A stretch of 64,000 bases of DNA from Hippopus hippopus (Eukaryota > Mollusca > Bivalvia > Cardiida > Cardiidae), in contig OX328108.1 in the NCBI GenBank assembly GCA_946811185.2, positions 6,099,501 to 6,163,500 of the forward strand. The letters run 5' to 3'. Positions 44,801-49,534 of the stretch are shown one piece after another. Every line of letters starts with the position of its first letter. Positions within the stretch are counted from its first letter, which is position 1. The position numbers and the translations under genes were made by a program. The notes under the pieces are model-generated. The model saw only the letters and a list, made by a program, of their open reading frames with translations, searched no databases and was not told the DNA's origin.

Positions 44801-47800
44801 GCGTGGACTGCGCAGGCTGACCTGGGTCGATACTTTTTACAGATGCATTAAGCCCGCTTTTTTCTCAGAGCATGCTTCACCTATATTTACAGGTTTTGCA
44901 ATAACACAAGGATTAAGTGAGGGTCTTGTCGGGGGTTTACTAGCGGCCGCTGCTGCATCCGGAATCGTTGGAACGATTCTTTACCCCTACATTCGGAGAA
45001 AGATTGGACTACAGAGGACAGGCCTGTATGCTTTAGCAGCTGAGATCTCTAGCCTAACGCTGTGTGTCGTGTCAGTTTGGTGCCCCGGAAGCCCTTTCGA
45101 TCCACAGTACTATTTCCGGTCACGCGATACATCATCAACGTCGCATGACGTCATATCATCGTATGTGGATAGTACCACAACAAAAGTTTATACAGGAATG
45201 AACATATCAACTATATCAATAAATTTTACAACAAACTCAACGCATGAAGCGGCGAATACAGCGCCGGAAGTGACATCAAAATTATCTATATCTTTGCTGA
45301 TGACAGGAATAATTGGAGCACGTATAGGTAAGCTATTTTAACCCTTTGGGTGCTAATAAAGCCATCATTATTTGAGTACCGCTCTGGAAAAAACAGGGTT
45401 TAATGTATCTCCGTGATGCACTATAGGTTTATTAAGCCAGTATCACATAATTTTGGATCCATAAATTCCATTTTGTCTAACAACCAACTAAATCATGAGG
45501 TAGAATTGTCCTTGGACATTCAGAAAATTTACTAAACACAAAAAAGTTTAGTCACATGTCAGACTGTGTTCTGAGTTTAGAAAGTGCAAGGCTATGTCTC
45601 TGTAATTCCTTCACTCAACACTCCTACGTGGTCAGTCCTTGCCGCCAGGGACGGAACCTAGAAGCTCTCGACTTCTTAAAAGTCAGCTGGAATTCAGTTT
45701 AAATGGATGATATTCAAGGACTACCCAGGGTTCCAGTCCGTTCAGTTTTTTCCTTTTCTATTATTCGGACGTTACTTTGTCAAAAATGAGGAATAATAAA
45801 AGAAGTGATTAACAGATAGCTGCCGAAGGTCTATAGCGGACCGCAATTATTGATCGATTGATTGATTGATTGTATGGTGTTTAACGCCGTTTTCAACATT
45901 ATTTCAGCTATATCGCGGCGGCCAATGCACCTATCCATGCTTTCCTGGAGTCTCTTTTACCAGTACTCTGTACAGTCTTCTTTCCAAGCTACTGGCTGTT
46001 TTCCCACATAATCATTGTCGAAACAATGGTCAGCGGTGAGAGAGGAATGAATTCTGTTGTTGTGACTATCATCAATCCTCGAAAAGAAATCGGCTGAGCC
46101 AGGGGTCGTAGCCAGGGATCGAACCAACGACCCCCTGTTCTCAAGGCCTGCATGCTACCGACTGAGCTACCGGAGCTCTGCAGACCGCCACTAAGATAAC
46201 GTTATACGGAGTAATTAAGGAATTATTGCTGCCTGGTTAAGGACATGTCTTTGTAATTTAAGTCTTTCACTGCCAGTGTCGACTCAAATAAGTGAGCCAT
46301 GCTCTCGCAAAATGGGGCTTATGCATCACTGTAATGAACTGAACTGAGCAAGGCATCACATAATAACAGATTTATAAAATCCAGTTTGTCTAACAAATGA
46401 CTGAATCATGAGATAGATTGGTTCTTTGACTTCCACTGCAAATTTGACTGATAGCAGAAAGTTTCGGTCCAGGTCAGCCTGCGCATACTGCATTAAGCCC
46501 CGGCCTGTTCACAGAAAGTTTCGGCCCAGGTCAGCCTGTGCATACTGCATTATGCCCCCGTTCACAGAAACTTTCGGCCCAGGTCACCCTGCGCATACTG
46601 CATTAAGCCCCGGCCTGTTCACAGAGCATGGCTCAAATTTAAACTGGGACTGAATGATATGGGTCCATTGCTTAGTATATGGAAGCGGACGGTGAAGATC
46701 AAAGATCAGACTGCAGGTTCTGTGCCATCAGATCTTGATTTATGCCATTAGCAAAAGTTTAGAATTTTCTCCTTTTCGCAGAATGTTGTCAAAAGCTGAC
46801 TTCCTCAGGGTCGTTAAAATTCGGGATTGTGTGGTTAAGGGTTAGTAATTTCAAGTAGGCCTCATTTTCAAGGCCTTTGCCTAATTTTTCGGGGCCTTTT
46901 TCATAATGATCCCCCTGCCATTAAATGGGGGGGGGGGGGGAGTTGTATAGTGTTACCCCTGTCCATGTGTTTATGTGTGTTTGGTAAACAGTGCTGTTCG
47001 TATCCGGCCAATAACTTTCAGGTGCGTCGTCCGATTCTAAAATAATTTGGCACAAATGATTGATGGATAGAAGATGACTGTGTTTCGTGCGACAACCATG
47101 TGACCAGCTCAAAGTGCTTACAGAGCATCCGTGTCGGTGACATATTTCTAGTTTGATCTGTCATCTACAAATGCTCCTAATTTGGACAAGTTCAAAATAT
47201 TGTCGTCTGGTAGAGATACCGTAGTCTGTTGAAACAACCATCTAAAATAAGGCAATAGATAGAGGATAATCAAGTTGTTGTGCGTGATATTAAAAATCTG
47301 TCACTAGAATGGGGTGTGATGCGGTTGAAAGAACGAGTCTGAAGGATGAATTTTTTTAACCGCATCAAACTTCTTTCGAGTGACAGATTTTAAATATCAA
47401 ACACAACCAGTTGATTATCCTATTTATCGTATTCACCCTTTTTCATTCTAGTAATTATGAAGAATGGTACAATATGAGCAATATTAGGAAAAAGTAGTTC
47501 CGGCAAACATTCTAAAACTATACCGTCACTAGTGATTATACCATAATTATCATCACTAGTGGTGTTATTCACTGTGAGATCCCAGTAATTCACTGATAAG
47601 AATATGATAATTTAGTCTTCATAATCAGATCTGCGTGATTATCGATATTTTTTTTTATTTATTCCAGGACTATGGTTGTCTGATCTCACCATTACACAGT
47701 TGTTCTTAGAAACCGTGCACGTGTCTCAGAGAGGAATAGTTAGCGGTGTACAAAATGCATTGAATCAGTTAATGAACATGTTGAAATTCGCGTTGGTGAT

Positions 47801-47975
47801 ACTACTTCCGGTTCCTGAAGTGTTCGGATACCTCGTGATGATATCGTTCTGTTTTATTTGTTTGGGATGGATATTATTTGCGGTTTATGTTAAGAAGGCC
47901 AGAGGCTATATTTTGCCATGTTACGAAATGAACAAGGATACAAACGCAACATCTCAAATTGTCTCGCTGGTGTAA
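12949..47975 (+). CDS. SLC40A1: Ferroportin (SLC40A1-type iron exporter), eight coding exons
   Basis: Joining the eight exons listed below gives 1701 nt, a 566-aa multi-pass membrane protein (human about 571 aa). Ferroportin-like blocks include SAKWLVYLNHF, GDWVDRTARLT, RDWIV, LTVLGFDGITTG, RRKIGLQRTGL and GIVSGVQNALN. The family exports Fe2+ across the plasma membrane. Every junction has GT-AG sites and matching phase: phase 0 after exon 1, phase 1 after all others. Introns are filled with repeats; intron 3 holds a mariner with element 2 inside. Residues aligned with human H43, D181, C326 and H507 are W31, S170, G316 and W532, so metal handling and hepcidin control may differ; D39 is kept as D27. 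Identity as a ferroportin-family protein is firm; iron export is inferred. Confidence 0.95.
13062..13310 (-). repeat. tRNA-derived SINE, reverse orientation
   Basis: The tRNA-like head with GGCTCAGTGGTAAAGTGTGG and box-B-like GGTTCGAGCC reads on the - strand. The tail ends in CAATCAATC-type repeats. The core GAAATAATGTTGAAAGCGGC is shared with the other SINE copies in the window. Confidence 0.8.
13488..13581 (-). repeat. Decayed tRNA-like sequence
   Basis: On the - strand TTTAGCTCAGTGGTTACGG and a box-B-like GAGTTCGAATCCC are present, but the middle is too long for a normal anticodon arm. A related copy is at 24503-24590. Likely a SINE head or tRNA relic. Confidence 0.5.
13582..14369. other. 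Intron 1 with a two-copy repeat, no gene
   Basis: Between about 13800 and 14130, two diverged copies of a roughly 150-bp unit contain GACCTTTGACCTATGTGACC and CAAAGTTTCAGGGTCCT-like text, with a GACGGACGGACG run at the end. The rest is AT-rich with no recognisable feature. Confidence 0.55.
14370..14525. repeat. Dispersed repeat, copy 1
   Basis: Matches 19590-20030, where the same sequence is split by a SINE. Shared text includes AAAAAGTAGGTCAAAA and CATGTCTACATT. Confidence 0.6.
14540..14815. repeat. Palindromic MITE-like repeats (families M3 and M2)
   Basis: A degenerate M3 copy (TGCAGTCTGATCTTGG) is followed by M2 with AAAATGCTGGTAACCAGCAT at its centre. M2 recurs over a dozen times downstream. 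Confidence 0.65.
14980..15298 (+). repeat. tRNA-derived SINE, forward orientation
   Basis: tRNA-like head 14981-15052 with ACTCAGTCGGTAGCGTG (A box) and GGGTTCGATCCC (B box), a core with TTTCTTTCCGAGGATTGATG, and tail ATACAATCAATCAATAAA. Confidence 0.85.
15299..15606. other. Intron 1, partial M2 fragment, no gene
   Basis: A fragment of M2 (GACTTGTCCAAAACCAAAGCA) near 15395-15435; otherwise AT-rich and featureless. Confidence 0.5.
15607..17082. repeat. Tandem duplication, unit 1 (about 1.5 kb)
   Basis: Unit 1 begins ACAAATTTATGATACATGGC and ends after GATCAAAGGTTAACCGCC near 17040. The second unit starts at 17083 with the same order of landmarks, diverged by substitutions and indels. Each unit contains a CTATAAATAGCTGA stretch resembling a TATA box, but no open frame is shared. 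Confidence 0.8.
17083..18672. repeat. Tandem duplication, unit 2
   Basis: Diverged copy of 15607-17082 with an added CA microsatellite (about 17858-17895). The end carries TATTCTATAAATAGCTGACG and GATCAAAGGTTAACCGCC, as in unit 1. Confidence 0.8.
18676..19132. repeat. Second tandem duplication, unit 1 (about 450 bp)
   Basis: Starts TTCTGATTATCATATTCTAA and ends with the palindrome GGAAGCCGCTTTCGAGCGGC at about 19101-19124. Confidence 0.8.
19133..19580. repeat. Second tandem duplication, unit 2
   Basis: Same landmarks as the preceding unit, ending with a one-base variant of the palindrome (GCTTTCGAGTGGC). Confidence 0.8.
19590..20030. repeat. Dispersed repeat, copy 2, split by a SINE
   Basis: Matches 14370-14525 on both sides of the SINE at 19699-19967, which shows the order of insertion. 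Confidence 0.65.
19699..19967 (+). repeat. tRNA-derived SINE with 13-bp target duplication
   Basis: Flanked by CATTTGTTATCAA on both sides (19686-19698 and 19968-19980). The head has GGTGGCTCAGTGGTGAGCG and a degenerate B box; the tail is ATACAACCAACAACCAAC. The perfect duplication shows insertion by target-primed retroposition. Confidence 0.9.
20031..20548. other. Intron 1, no feature seen
   Basis: Contains only a short SINE-tail-like fragment near 20080-20125. A 90-codon open frame inside shows no family resemblance and no splice context. Confidence 0.4.
20549..21083. repeat. Two head-to-head M1 palindromic MITE-like copies
   Basis: Two copies, about 20549-20821 and 20817-21083, in opposite orientation. 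Each holds the inner palindrome CAGGTCAGCCTGCGCG / CGCGCAGGCTGACCTG and ends of the type GGCTTAATGCA next to GCTCATA. M1 is the commonest small repeat here. Confidence 0.75.
21193..21500 (+). repeat. tRNA-derived SINE abutting ferroportin exon 2
   Basis: Head GGTAGCGCAGTCGGTAGCGT with box B GGTTCGATCC. The tail CAATCAATCAATC runs directly into the TCTATTTTTCAG acceptor of exon 2, leaving only about 12 nt between SINE and exon. Confidence 0.85.
21513..21672 (+). CDS. SLC40A1: Ferroportin exon 2
   Basis: Codes DDNIWWFALGLFLVEI through GDWVDRTARLT: rest of TM1, TM2 and the conserved GDWVD loop. Acceptor TTTTTCAG, donor GTCAGT; ends in phase 1. Confidence 0.95.
21738..22050. repeat. M2 and M3 palindromic repeats
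   Basis: M2 half with GTGGGAAAAGGAGAAAATGC, then M3 with CAGACTGCACAGATCTTGCA and a tail TTTCATCTAATTTATTTAGC. Confidence 0.7.
22123..22262. repeat. 140-bp near-perfect palindrome
   Basis: Arms of about 68 bp from TGTACGGTCAGGTGGCA to TGCCACCTGACCGTACA meet at GCTCTTCGGCTCGGG. Only a few mismatches are visible. The sequence after the right arm (ATTTATTATACTGCAAAG) recurs inverted at about 22622-22642, so the palindrome may be part of a larger foldback repeat. Confidence 0.85.
22399..22494. promoter_or_regulatory. Two CRE motifs and a YY1-like motif in intron 2
   Basis: TGACGTCA at 22399-22406 and 22415-22422, then CGCCGCCATTTTGG at about 22481-22494. Clustered motifs of this kind occur in promoters or enhancers; no transcript start is evident. 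Confidence 0.3.
22780..23720. repeat. Degenerate tandem repeat of about 125-bp units
   Basis: Around seven units share AATGTTTGTCTTGATGATAT, ATCTCGG and GTGCACTCTAGAGGCCA-type text. The same family recurs at 53950-54400. Open frames across it come from the repeat, not from a gene. Confidence 0.7.
23738..24005. repeat. M1 palindromic MITE-like copy
   Basis: Inner palindrome CATGTCAGCCTGCGCAG / GCGCAAGCTGACATAGG, with flanks GTCATGCTCTG and CTTTGCCATGGATCG. Confidence 0.7.
24029..24298. repeat. MITE with about 50-bp inverted ends (family M5)
   Basis: Ends CACGCGAAAAGGGGCATTCG and CGAATGTCCCTTTTCGCGTG are inverted copies; inner blocks carry TCGTCTCGGAT...GCCTGCGC. It differs from M1 in its terminal sequence. 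Confidence 0.75.
24503..24590 (+). repeat. tRNA-like relic
   Basis: TTTAGCTGAGTGGTTATGG and GGTTCGAATCC resemble A and B boxes; related to the copy at 13488. The arms do not pair as a normal tRNA, so this is listed as a repeat. Confidence 0.45.
24685..24778. repeat. M3 palindromic repeat
   Basis: AAGATCAGACTGCACATTCT and its inverted partner, followed by GTCAGTGAGTCGCG. Confidence 0.7.
24840..25085 (+). CDS. SLC40A1: Ferroportin exon 3
   Basis: Codes VARVSVLVNNAALILCS to RDWIVEICEKDKDMLA (TM3-TM4 region). Acceptor TATTTTCAG, donor GTACGA at 25086. The split codon joins to exon 4 as Ser, giving MLA-SLSATMRR, aligned to the family's LANMNATIRR. Confidence 0.95.
25115..25335. repeat. Dispersed repeat with TCCGTCCGTC run
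   Basis: Contains TTCATCCCTCGCCGAAGGCG, a TCCGTC-rich stretch and GAATTTCGTGAAACTTTATA. The layout is similar to the block at 53110-54445. Confidence 0.5.
25645..25695. repeat. Left terminal hairpin of element 2
   Basis: 22-nt arms (25645-25666 and 25674-25695), 7-nt loop AGGCCAG, beginning 11 nt from the tip. Mirror image of the right hairpin. Confidence 0.88.
25683..25940. repeat. Left terminal iterons of element 2
   Basis: Four copies of CAGGCTCTC(G/T)TCCCTGAG at about 25683, 25779, 25853 and 25915, mirroring the right end. Confidence 0.7.
25985..27640. repeat. Left-arm minisatellite of element 2
   Basis: About 25 units with GAGTTGGACTTAG, most about 63 bp. Two interloper segments (about 26145-26215 and 27155-27225) contain ATTAGGATTGCTTTATTG and CCACTACTTGGCC; the same insert recurs three times in the right arm. 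Confidence 0.88.
27690..28135 (-). repeat. Left-arm stem-loop array
   Basis: Seven histone-type stem-loops on the - strand, at 27754, 27778, 27900, 27924, 28048, 28072 and 28096. Those at 28048 and 28072 have lost pairing in the stem. Spacers carry the ACTTGAAGATAGAACTTTCG unit. Confidence 0.82.
28235..28399 (-). pseudogene. Truncated left-arm copy of the 88-aa gene
   Basis: Begins MEEINYQLREALQEYLN and keeps about 50 residues, then runs to a stop. The Cys-rich C-terminal coding sequence lies further on (about 28160-28200) in another frame. TATA at 28511-28516 on the - strand and the stem-loop at 28096-28111 remain. Confidence 0.8.
28648..28693 (+). promoter_or_regulatory. CRE / TATA promoter of the 68-aa remnant
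   Basis: TGACGTCA at 28648-28655, TTCAATCCTCC, then TATAAAA at 28687-28693. The E2F-type site is degenerate here (GTGGGAAA). Confidence 0.6.
28733..28808 (+). pseudogene. Remnant of the 68-aa zinc protein gene
   Basis: About 22 residues match (MVRILVYPHCASRC...CGKCF), after which the sequence joins the 3' end of the CCHC gene. The zinc ribbons and the stem-loop are lost. Confidence 0.75.
28813..29337 (-). pseudogene. 5'-truncated CCHC zinc-knuckle gene
   Basis: Matches the element 1 CCHC protein from about residue 67 (SYRVLDQA) through the knuckle (CFTCNKAGHWSRNC) and the second YVNPHSHDIEIS module to a shortened Lys-rich tail. The first module and start region are replaced by a direct repeat at 29346. 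Confidence 0.8.
29346..29512. repeat. Direct repeat R1 flanking a polymerase fragment
   Basis: About 165 bp with TAGACGCTGACGTAGTGTAC and GTCACACTAAACGGCG; nearly identical to R2 at 30236-30399. It includes CTATTTATAAA, which resembles a TATA box. Confidence 0.8.
29571..29941 (+). pseudogene. Displaced polymerase B palm fragment
   Basis: Homologous to element 1 polymerase residues about 893-1015: DICSLYPYV (motif A) to YRLLQ. In gene order it lies before the N-terminal part, so the gene is shuffled. It is bracketed by R1 and R2. Confidence 0.88.
30236..30399. repeat. Direct repeat R2
   Basis: Second copy of the R1 sequence with a short internal deletion. Sequence beyond R2 resumes the polymerase gene. 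Confidence 0.8.
30440..31795 (+). pseudogene. Frameshifted N-terminal half of polymerase B
   Basis: Corresponds to element 1 polymerase residues about 200-650: the DNHDQLCFARAV-like region, zinc fingers, exonuclease DFE and HNFKGYD. Frameshifts or stops lie near 30460, 30866, 31190 and 31705. It breaks off after DMSYYKP and is fused by deletion to the 218-aa gene, so exonuclease motif III and palm motifs B and C are gone. Non-functional. Confidence 0.92.
31795..32181 (+). pseudogene. C-terminal part of the 218-aa F-box-like gene
   Basis: Open from LFRSTSQWTFFIIG to CEFAL, over 90 percent similar to element 1, but the F-box-like N-terminus is deleted. Joined directly to the polymerase fragment. 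Confidence 0.85.
32182..32590. repeat. AT-rich repeats and AATAAA signals in element 2
   Basis: Same family as 1980-2400 and 9656-10130. AATAAA-type signals lie near 32553-32572. Confidence 0.75.
32851..33117 (+). CDS. 88-aa helical Cys/His-ended protein (element 2, right arm)
   Basis: Intact homolog of the element 1 88-aa gene, ending CPICQANFGCCH, with mostly conservative changes (for example TTRLV to NTHLV). The TATA-like box with TTCAATCCTC lies about 105 nt upstream, and a histone-type stem-loop with the ACCCA flank starts 35 nt after the stop codon. Preservation inside an otherwise dead element suggests youth or arm conversion. Confidence 0.75.
   Translation: MEEVNHQLREALQEYLNAGQQLLQLNTHLVGEEEQNQLQRITQPYKDLGERLVQLLLKTTPDIILVDIEFGRKITACPICQANFGCCH
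33152..33167 (+). terminator. Histone-type stem-loop after the element 2 88-aa gene
   Basis: AGCCGTTTTCAGGGCT with one stem mismatch, followed by ACCCATC. Confidence 0.65.
33170..33420 (+). repeat. Short stem-loop repeat block
   Basis: One 148-bp-type unit with AGCTCTTTTCAGAGCT at 33276 and AGTCCTTTTCAGGACT at 33300, then degenerate CAAAATTGTCAAAA repeats. Confidence 0.75.
33513..33644 (+). promoter_or_regulatory. CCAAT / E2F-type / CRE / TATA promoter of the 77-aa gene
   Basis: GATTGG at 33513-33518, GCGGGAAA at 33559-33566, TGACGTCA at 33581-33588, TATAAAA at 33620-33626 and TTTCCCGC at 33637-33644. All motifs seen in element 1 are kept. Confidence 0.72.
33676..33909 (+). CDS. 77-aa homolog of the element 1 70-aa protein
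   Basis: Conserved start (LRDMSFSELAQLS), a Lys-rich insert, VVPSTEDWNDDAEP, basic KRLKRR and the end CRKVGGCA. The ends are more conserved than the middle, as expected for a protein under selection. Function unknown; nuclear localisation likely from KRLKRR. Two stem-loops follow the stop codon. Confidence 0.72.
   Translation: MECALRDMSFSELAQLSSKKKMDAKKKEFVVPSTEDWNDDAEPSFSLDFGLGEQQLKRLKRRSASSSPACRKVGGCA
33929..33969 (+). terminator. Paired histone-type stem-loops after the 77-aa gene
   Basis: First GGTCCTTTTTTAGGACC (fully paired 6-bp stem, 5-nt loop) between CCAAACCA and ACCCC, then AGCCCTTTTCAGGGCT at 33954-33969. The first begins 20 nt after the stop codon. Confidence 0.72.
33980..34510 (+). 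repeat. Right-arm stem-loop array of element 2
   Basis: Stem-loops at 34130, 34154, 34278, 34401 and 34425 in units like those of element 1. Stem variants AGCTCT/AGAGCT and AGTCCT/AGGACT stay paired around an unchanged TTTC loop. Confidence 0.85.
34555..38390. repeat. Right-arm minisatellite of element 2 (about 3.8 kb)
   Basis: Roughly 60 units with CTAAGTCCAACTCA. Higher-order copies of several units are visible, for example about 34640-35700 against 35900-36750 and further. The CCACTTAAAGGC insert recurs near 35720, 37605 and 38180. It is much longer than the left array (1.65 kb), so the arms expand independently. Confidence 0.9.
38451..38702. repeat. Right terminal iterons of element 2
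   Basis: CTCAGGGACGAGAGCCTGGG-type motifs at 38451, 38513, 38587 and 38683. Confidence 0.7.
38691..38741. repeat. Right terminal hairpin of element 2
   Basis: 22-nt arms (38691-38712 and 38720-38741), loop CTGGCCT, ending 11 nt before the tip. Confidence 0.88.
39185..39420 (+). pseudogene. Mariner transposase remnant
   Basis: LMQDGATAHT and, in another frame, WPAPSPYLNLCDLF then GYLKSKVYNPKP match the catalytic end of mariner-type transposases (family pattern WPxxSPDLNPxDxFLWGYLK). The usual Asp of SPDLN is Tyr here, and a stop and frameshift lie between the blocks. Confidence 0.85.
39845..40687. other. End of intron 3 with family M4 repeat
   Basis: M4 repeat about 40240-40540 with TTTGACATTTTGTAATATCT and CTGCAGCCGAGCGTTGATAC; related copies at 42985, 49215 and 62815. 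The part before it shows no feature. Confidence 0.55.
40688..40891 (+). CDS. SLC40A1: Ferroportin exon 4
   Basis: Codes LSATMRRISLFTMVLAP through WNFMTIFVEYFLLWKIY (TM5-TM6 region). Acceptor CTGTTGCAG, donor GTTAGT at 40892. Confidence 0.95.
40958..41268 (-). repeat. tRNA-derived SINE, reverse
   Basis: The - strand head reads GGTGGCTTAGCCAGTAAC with a degenerate B box near 41205; the core AACATTATTTCAGC and TTGGTGTTTAACGC is shared with other SINE copies. A TGGA microsatellite follows at about 41420-41475. Confidence 0.7.
41612..41683 (+). CDS. SLC40A1: Ferroportin exon 5 (72 nt)
   Basis: Codes VISERVKVARMHGVETAVEF plus SEPE, the cytoplasmic loop. Acceptor TCTATCAG, donor GTACCT. Its loop sequence is not conserved, so it is supported by splice phase and context. 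Confidence 0.8.
41757..42760. repeat. Cluster of M3 and M2 palindromic repeats in intron 5
   Basis: M3 at 41757-41970, M2 at 41985-42212, M3 at 42220-42535, M2 at 42545-42760. They alternate and often share TAAGGGTTAA-like junctions. Confidence 0.7.
42985..43285. repeat. Family M4 repeat, inverted
   Basis: Inverted relative to 40240, with GCACCGCATGCGGATGCC and GGTTACCTGCCCCTA. Confidence 0.55.
43382..43582 (+). CDS. SLC40A1: Ferroportin exon 6
   Basis: Codes ADKSEYLKEDLDKNV to SLYLTVLGFDGITTG. GFDGITTG aligns with the human segment holding C326, which is Gly here. Acceptor CTTGCAG, donor GTTTGT. Confidence 0.95.
43690..44366. repeat. M3 followed by two M2 repeats in intron 6
   Basis: M3 at 43690-43800, a nearly perfect M2 at 43860-44086 and a second M2 at about 44147-44366. 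The M2 centre AAATGCTGGTAACCAGCATT gives a long hairpin. Confidence 0.75.
44612..44880. repeat. M1 repeat upstream of exon 7
   Basis: Full-length with inner palindrome AGGTCAGCCTGCGTGG / GCGCAGGCTGACCTGG, ending about 12 nt before the exon 7 acceptor. Confidence 0.75.
44893..45327 (+). CDS. SLC40A1: Ferroportin exon 7
   Basis: 435 nt coding GFAITQGLSEGLVGG, RRKIGLQRTGL, VVSVWCPGSPFD, a Ser/Thr-rich extracellular loop and LLMTGIIGARI. Acceptor TATTTACAG, donor GTAAGC. An internal 306-bp part is duplicated at 55001. Confidence 0.95.
45374..45553. repeat. Partial M1 repeat
   Basis: M1 half with GGTTTAATGTATCTCCGTGA and TTTTGTCTAACAACCAACTA. Confidence 0.65.
45554..45846. other. Intron 7, no feature seen
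   Basis: No repeat or gene recognised. Confidence 0.4.
45847..46176 (-). repeat. tRNA-derived SINE, reverse
   Basis: Head on the - strand with GGTAGCTCAGTCGGTAGCAT and GGTTCGATCCC; tail TGATTGATTGATTGATTG on the + strand. Confidence 0.85.
46293..46640. repeat. M1 repeat with three tandem inner units
   Basis: AGGTCAGCCTGCGCATACTG recurs three times about 70 bp apart instead of forming the usual palindrome. Confidence 0.7.
46641..47254. repeat. Duplicated intron 7 segment, copy 1
   Basis: Matches 60290-60915 with shared text such as CCCCTGTCCATGTGTTT and AATAATTTGGCACAAATGAT. Confidence 0.8.
47255..47428. repeat. Foldback repeat
   Basis: Inverted arms GATAATCAAGTTGTTGTG and CACAACCAGTTGATTATC around a GCGGTT/AACCGC inner pair. 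Confidence 0.7.
47668..47975 (+). CDS. SLC40A1: Ferroportin exon 8 (terminal coding exon)
   Basis: Codes GLWLSDLTITQLF, RGIVSGVQNALNQL, PVPEVFGYLVMISF, then LGWILFAVY and a hydrophilic tail ending IVSLV. Human H507 aligns with Trp in LGW. Acceptor TTATTCCAG. Confidence 0.95.
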
Positions 47976-47989
47976 TTACAGCACAGCTT

Positions 47990-48660
47990 TGACTTTTTAC
48001 CAAACGACAAAATGTTGGACTTGTCCAAATTGCAAGCATCTGTAGACGACAACTTAAATGTTGCTAAAATGAAAATTTCTGTCTGTGAAAGGGTAGAAAA
48101 CATTTTGGGAAAAGGAGAAAATGCTGGTTACCAGCATTTTCTCCTTTTCCCACAATGTTTTCAAAAGGCTTCTTCATCAGGGTTGTTAAAAGTCGGGACT
48201 GTGTGGTAAAGGGTTAACTCTTTGCTAGACGTATAAAAAATTAACCCATATCCTGCTGAGTAATCGAAATGAAACTTTCAAGCCAATAGTAAAAACTCAA
48301 GTTTTGCTATCTCAAAGCTTCTTTTTGGTGAAAAATATCTCCATATCGGACAATGTAGAACCAAGATCAGACTGCACGTTCTATGCAGTTTGATCTTGAT
48401 CTACACTTTCCACAAAAGGTCCTTGAGTCACTCTTAGCAGCCGAAGGGTTTGGTTAAGACTCTTCCAAATTGAAACCATTTGAAGATGACAAAGTAGACA
48501 TGGCCAAAATGATGATTTCCGTATTTGAAGGGATAGAAAACATTGTGATTAAAAGAGCAAATGCTGGTTACCAGCATTTTCTCCTTTTCTCAGTGTTTTC
48601 AAAAGGCTTCTCCACAGGGTTGTTCAACCTTGGGGTTGTTTGGTGAAATCAGTTAATACA
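47990..48660. repeat. M2, M3 and M2 repeats after the ferroportin stop codon
   Basis: M2 at 47990-48215 starts 15 nt after the stop codon, so it probably lies in the 3' UTR; M3 at 48240-48450 and a partial M2 follow. Confidence 0.7.
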
Positions 48661-48674
48661 TAATACATAAGTTT

Positions 48675-48880
48675 GAATTAATTTGGAGTTTAACACTGTT
48701 TTAACAGCTTAGGTCATATCACAGTGGCCAGTGCACCTACGCATGTGATTCCTGGCTTTCTCAAACTTTCTTTCCAAGCCACTGACTACTTTCTCACATG
48801 TATTAGAGGTGAGAGGTGAAAAATTGCTGGAAAGAAAGTTTGCCTCGACCGGGTATTGAACTCGCAACCACCAGGTCTAG
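48675..48880 (-). repeat. tRNA-derived SINE fragment, reverse
   Basis: Core TTTAACACTGTTTTAACAGC and CTTTCTTTCCAAGCCACTGA; degenerate head near 48870. Missing from the downstream duplicate. Confidence 0.65.
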
Positions 48881-49044
48881 TAAATACATAAGAAGATGAA
48901 TATTGCAAATTGAGCCTTCGTGGAATTTTAGATGGAAAATCAGTGATGCATGTTAATTCGATACAGATCATGGTTGTAAACGAGTGACCAAGGCTGCATA
49001 ATCGTGCAAGTGTTAGTTTATATCATCCAAATGACAAGATCTAG

Positions 49045-49145
49045 TCAACTTGAAAAAACAAAGAAGGAAGGAAGGAAGGAAAGGGAGGGAGGAAGGAAAG
49101 GGAGGGAGGGAAGGAGGAAGAAAGAAAGAAAGAAGGAAAGAAAGA
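49045..49145. repeat. GGAA/GAAA microsatellite
   Basis: Purine run of GGAAGGAAGG and GAAAGAAAGA. A diverged GAAA run occurs at the matching place in the duplicate (62660-62750). Confidence 0.85.
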
Positions 49146-49214
49146 AACATTGTGGGAAAAGAGGAACATATTGGTTGCCAACAATTTTAGCTTGCTATAG
49201 AAGAAAGCATTGAG

Positions 49215-49470
49215 TTATTGTCCTAGCCCTGGCATCGTTGACCGTGTCGTCAGTCTAAAAAAGCTTTGGCATAAGTATCTCTATTTTCACAGGAGATGTT
49301 TACTTTAAACTCGGACTAATTGTTAACTATCAAAGGGAAACCCATACAGAAGGGGCAGGTAACCATTACAATATTTTTGACATATTTATTCTCCTATTTG
49401 GACTTAGAATTTTTGCTAGAACCAACTGTATCCAAGCATAGGCACCCCCATGTGGTGCTCTTGTTTCTTA
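49215..49470. repeat. Family M4 repeat
   Basis: Counterpart of 62815-63070, with AGGGAAACCCATACAGAAGG. Confidence 0.6.
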
Positions 49471-49534
49471 TTCTGCCAGTGATTTCAAAAGCCTTTCTTA
49501 TGGTCAATAAAAATAGGATTGCTTGTTATAGGAT

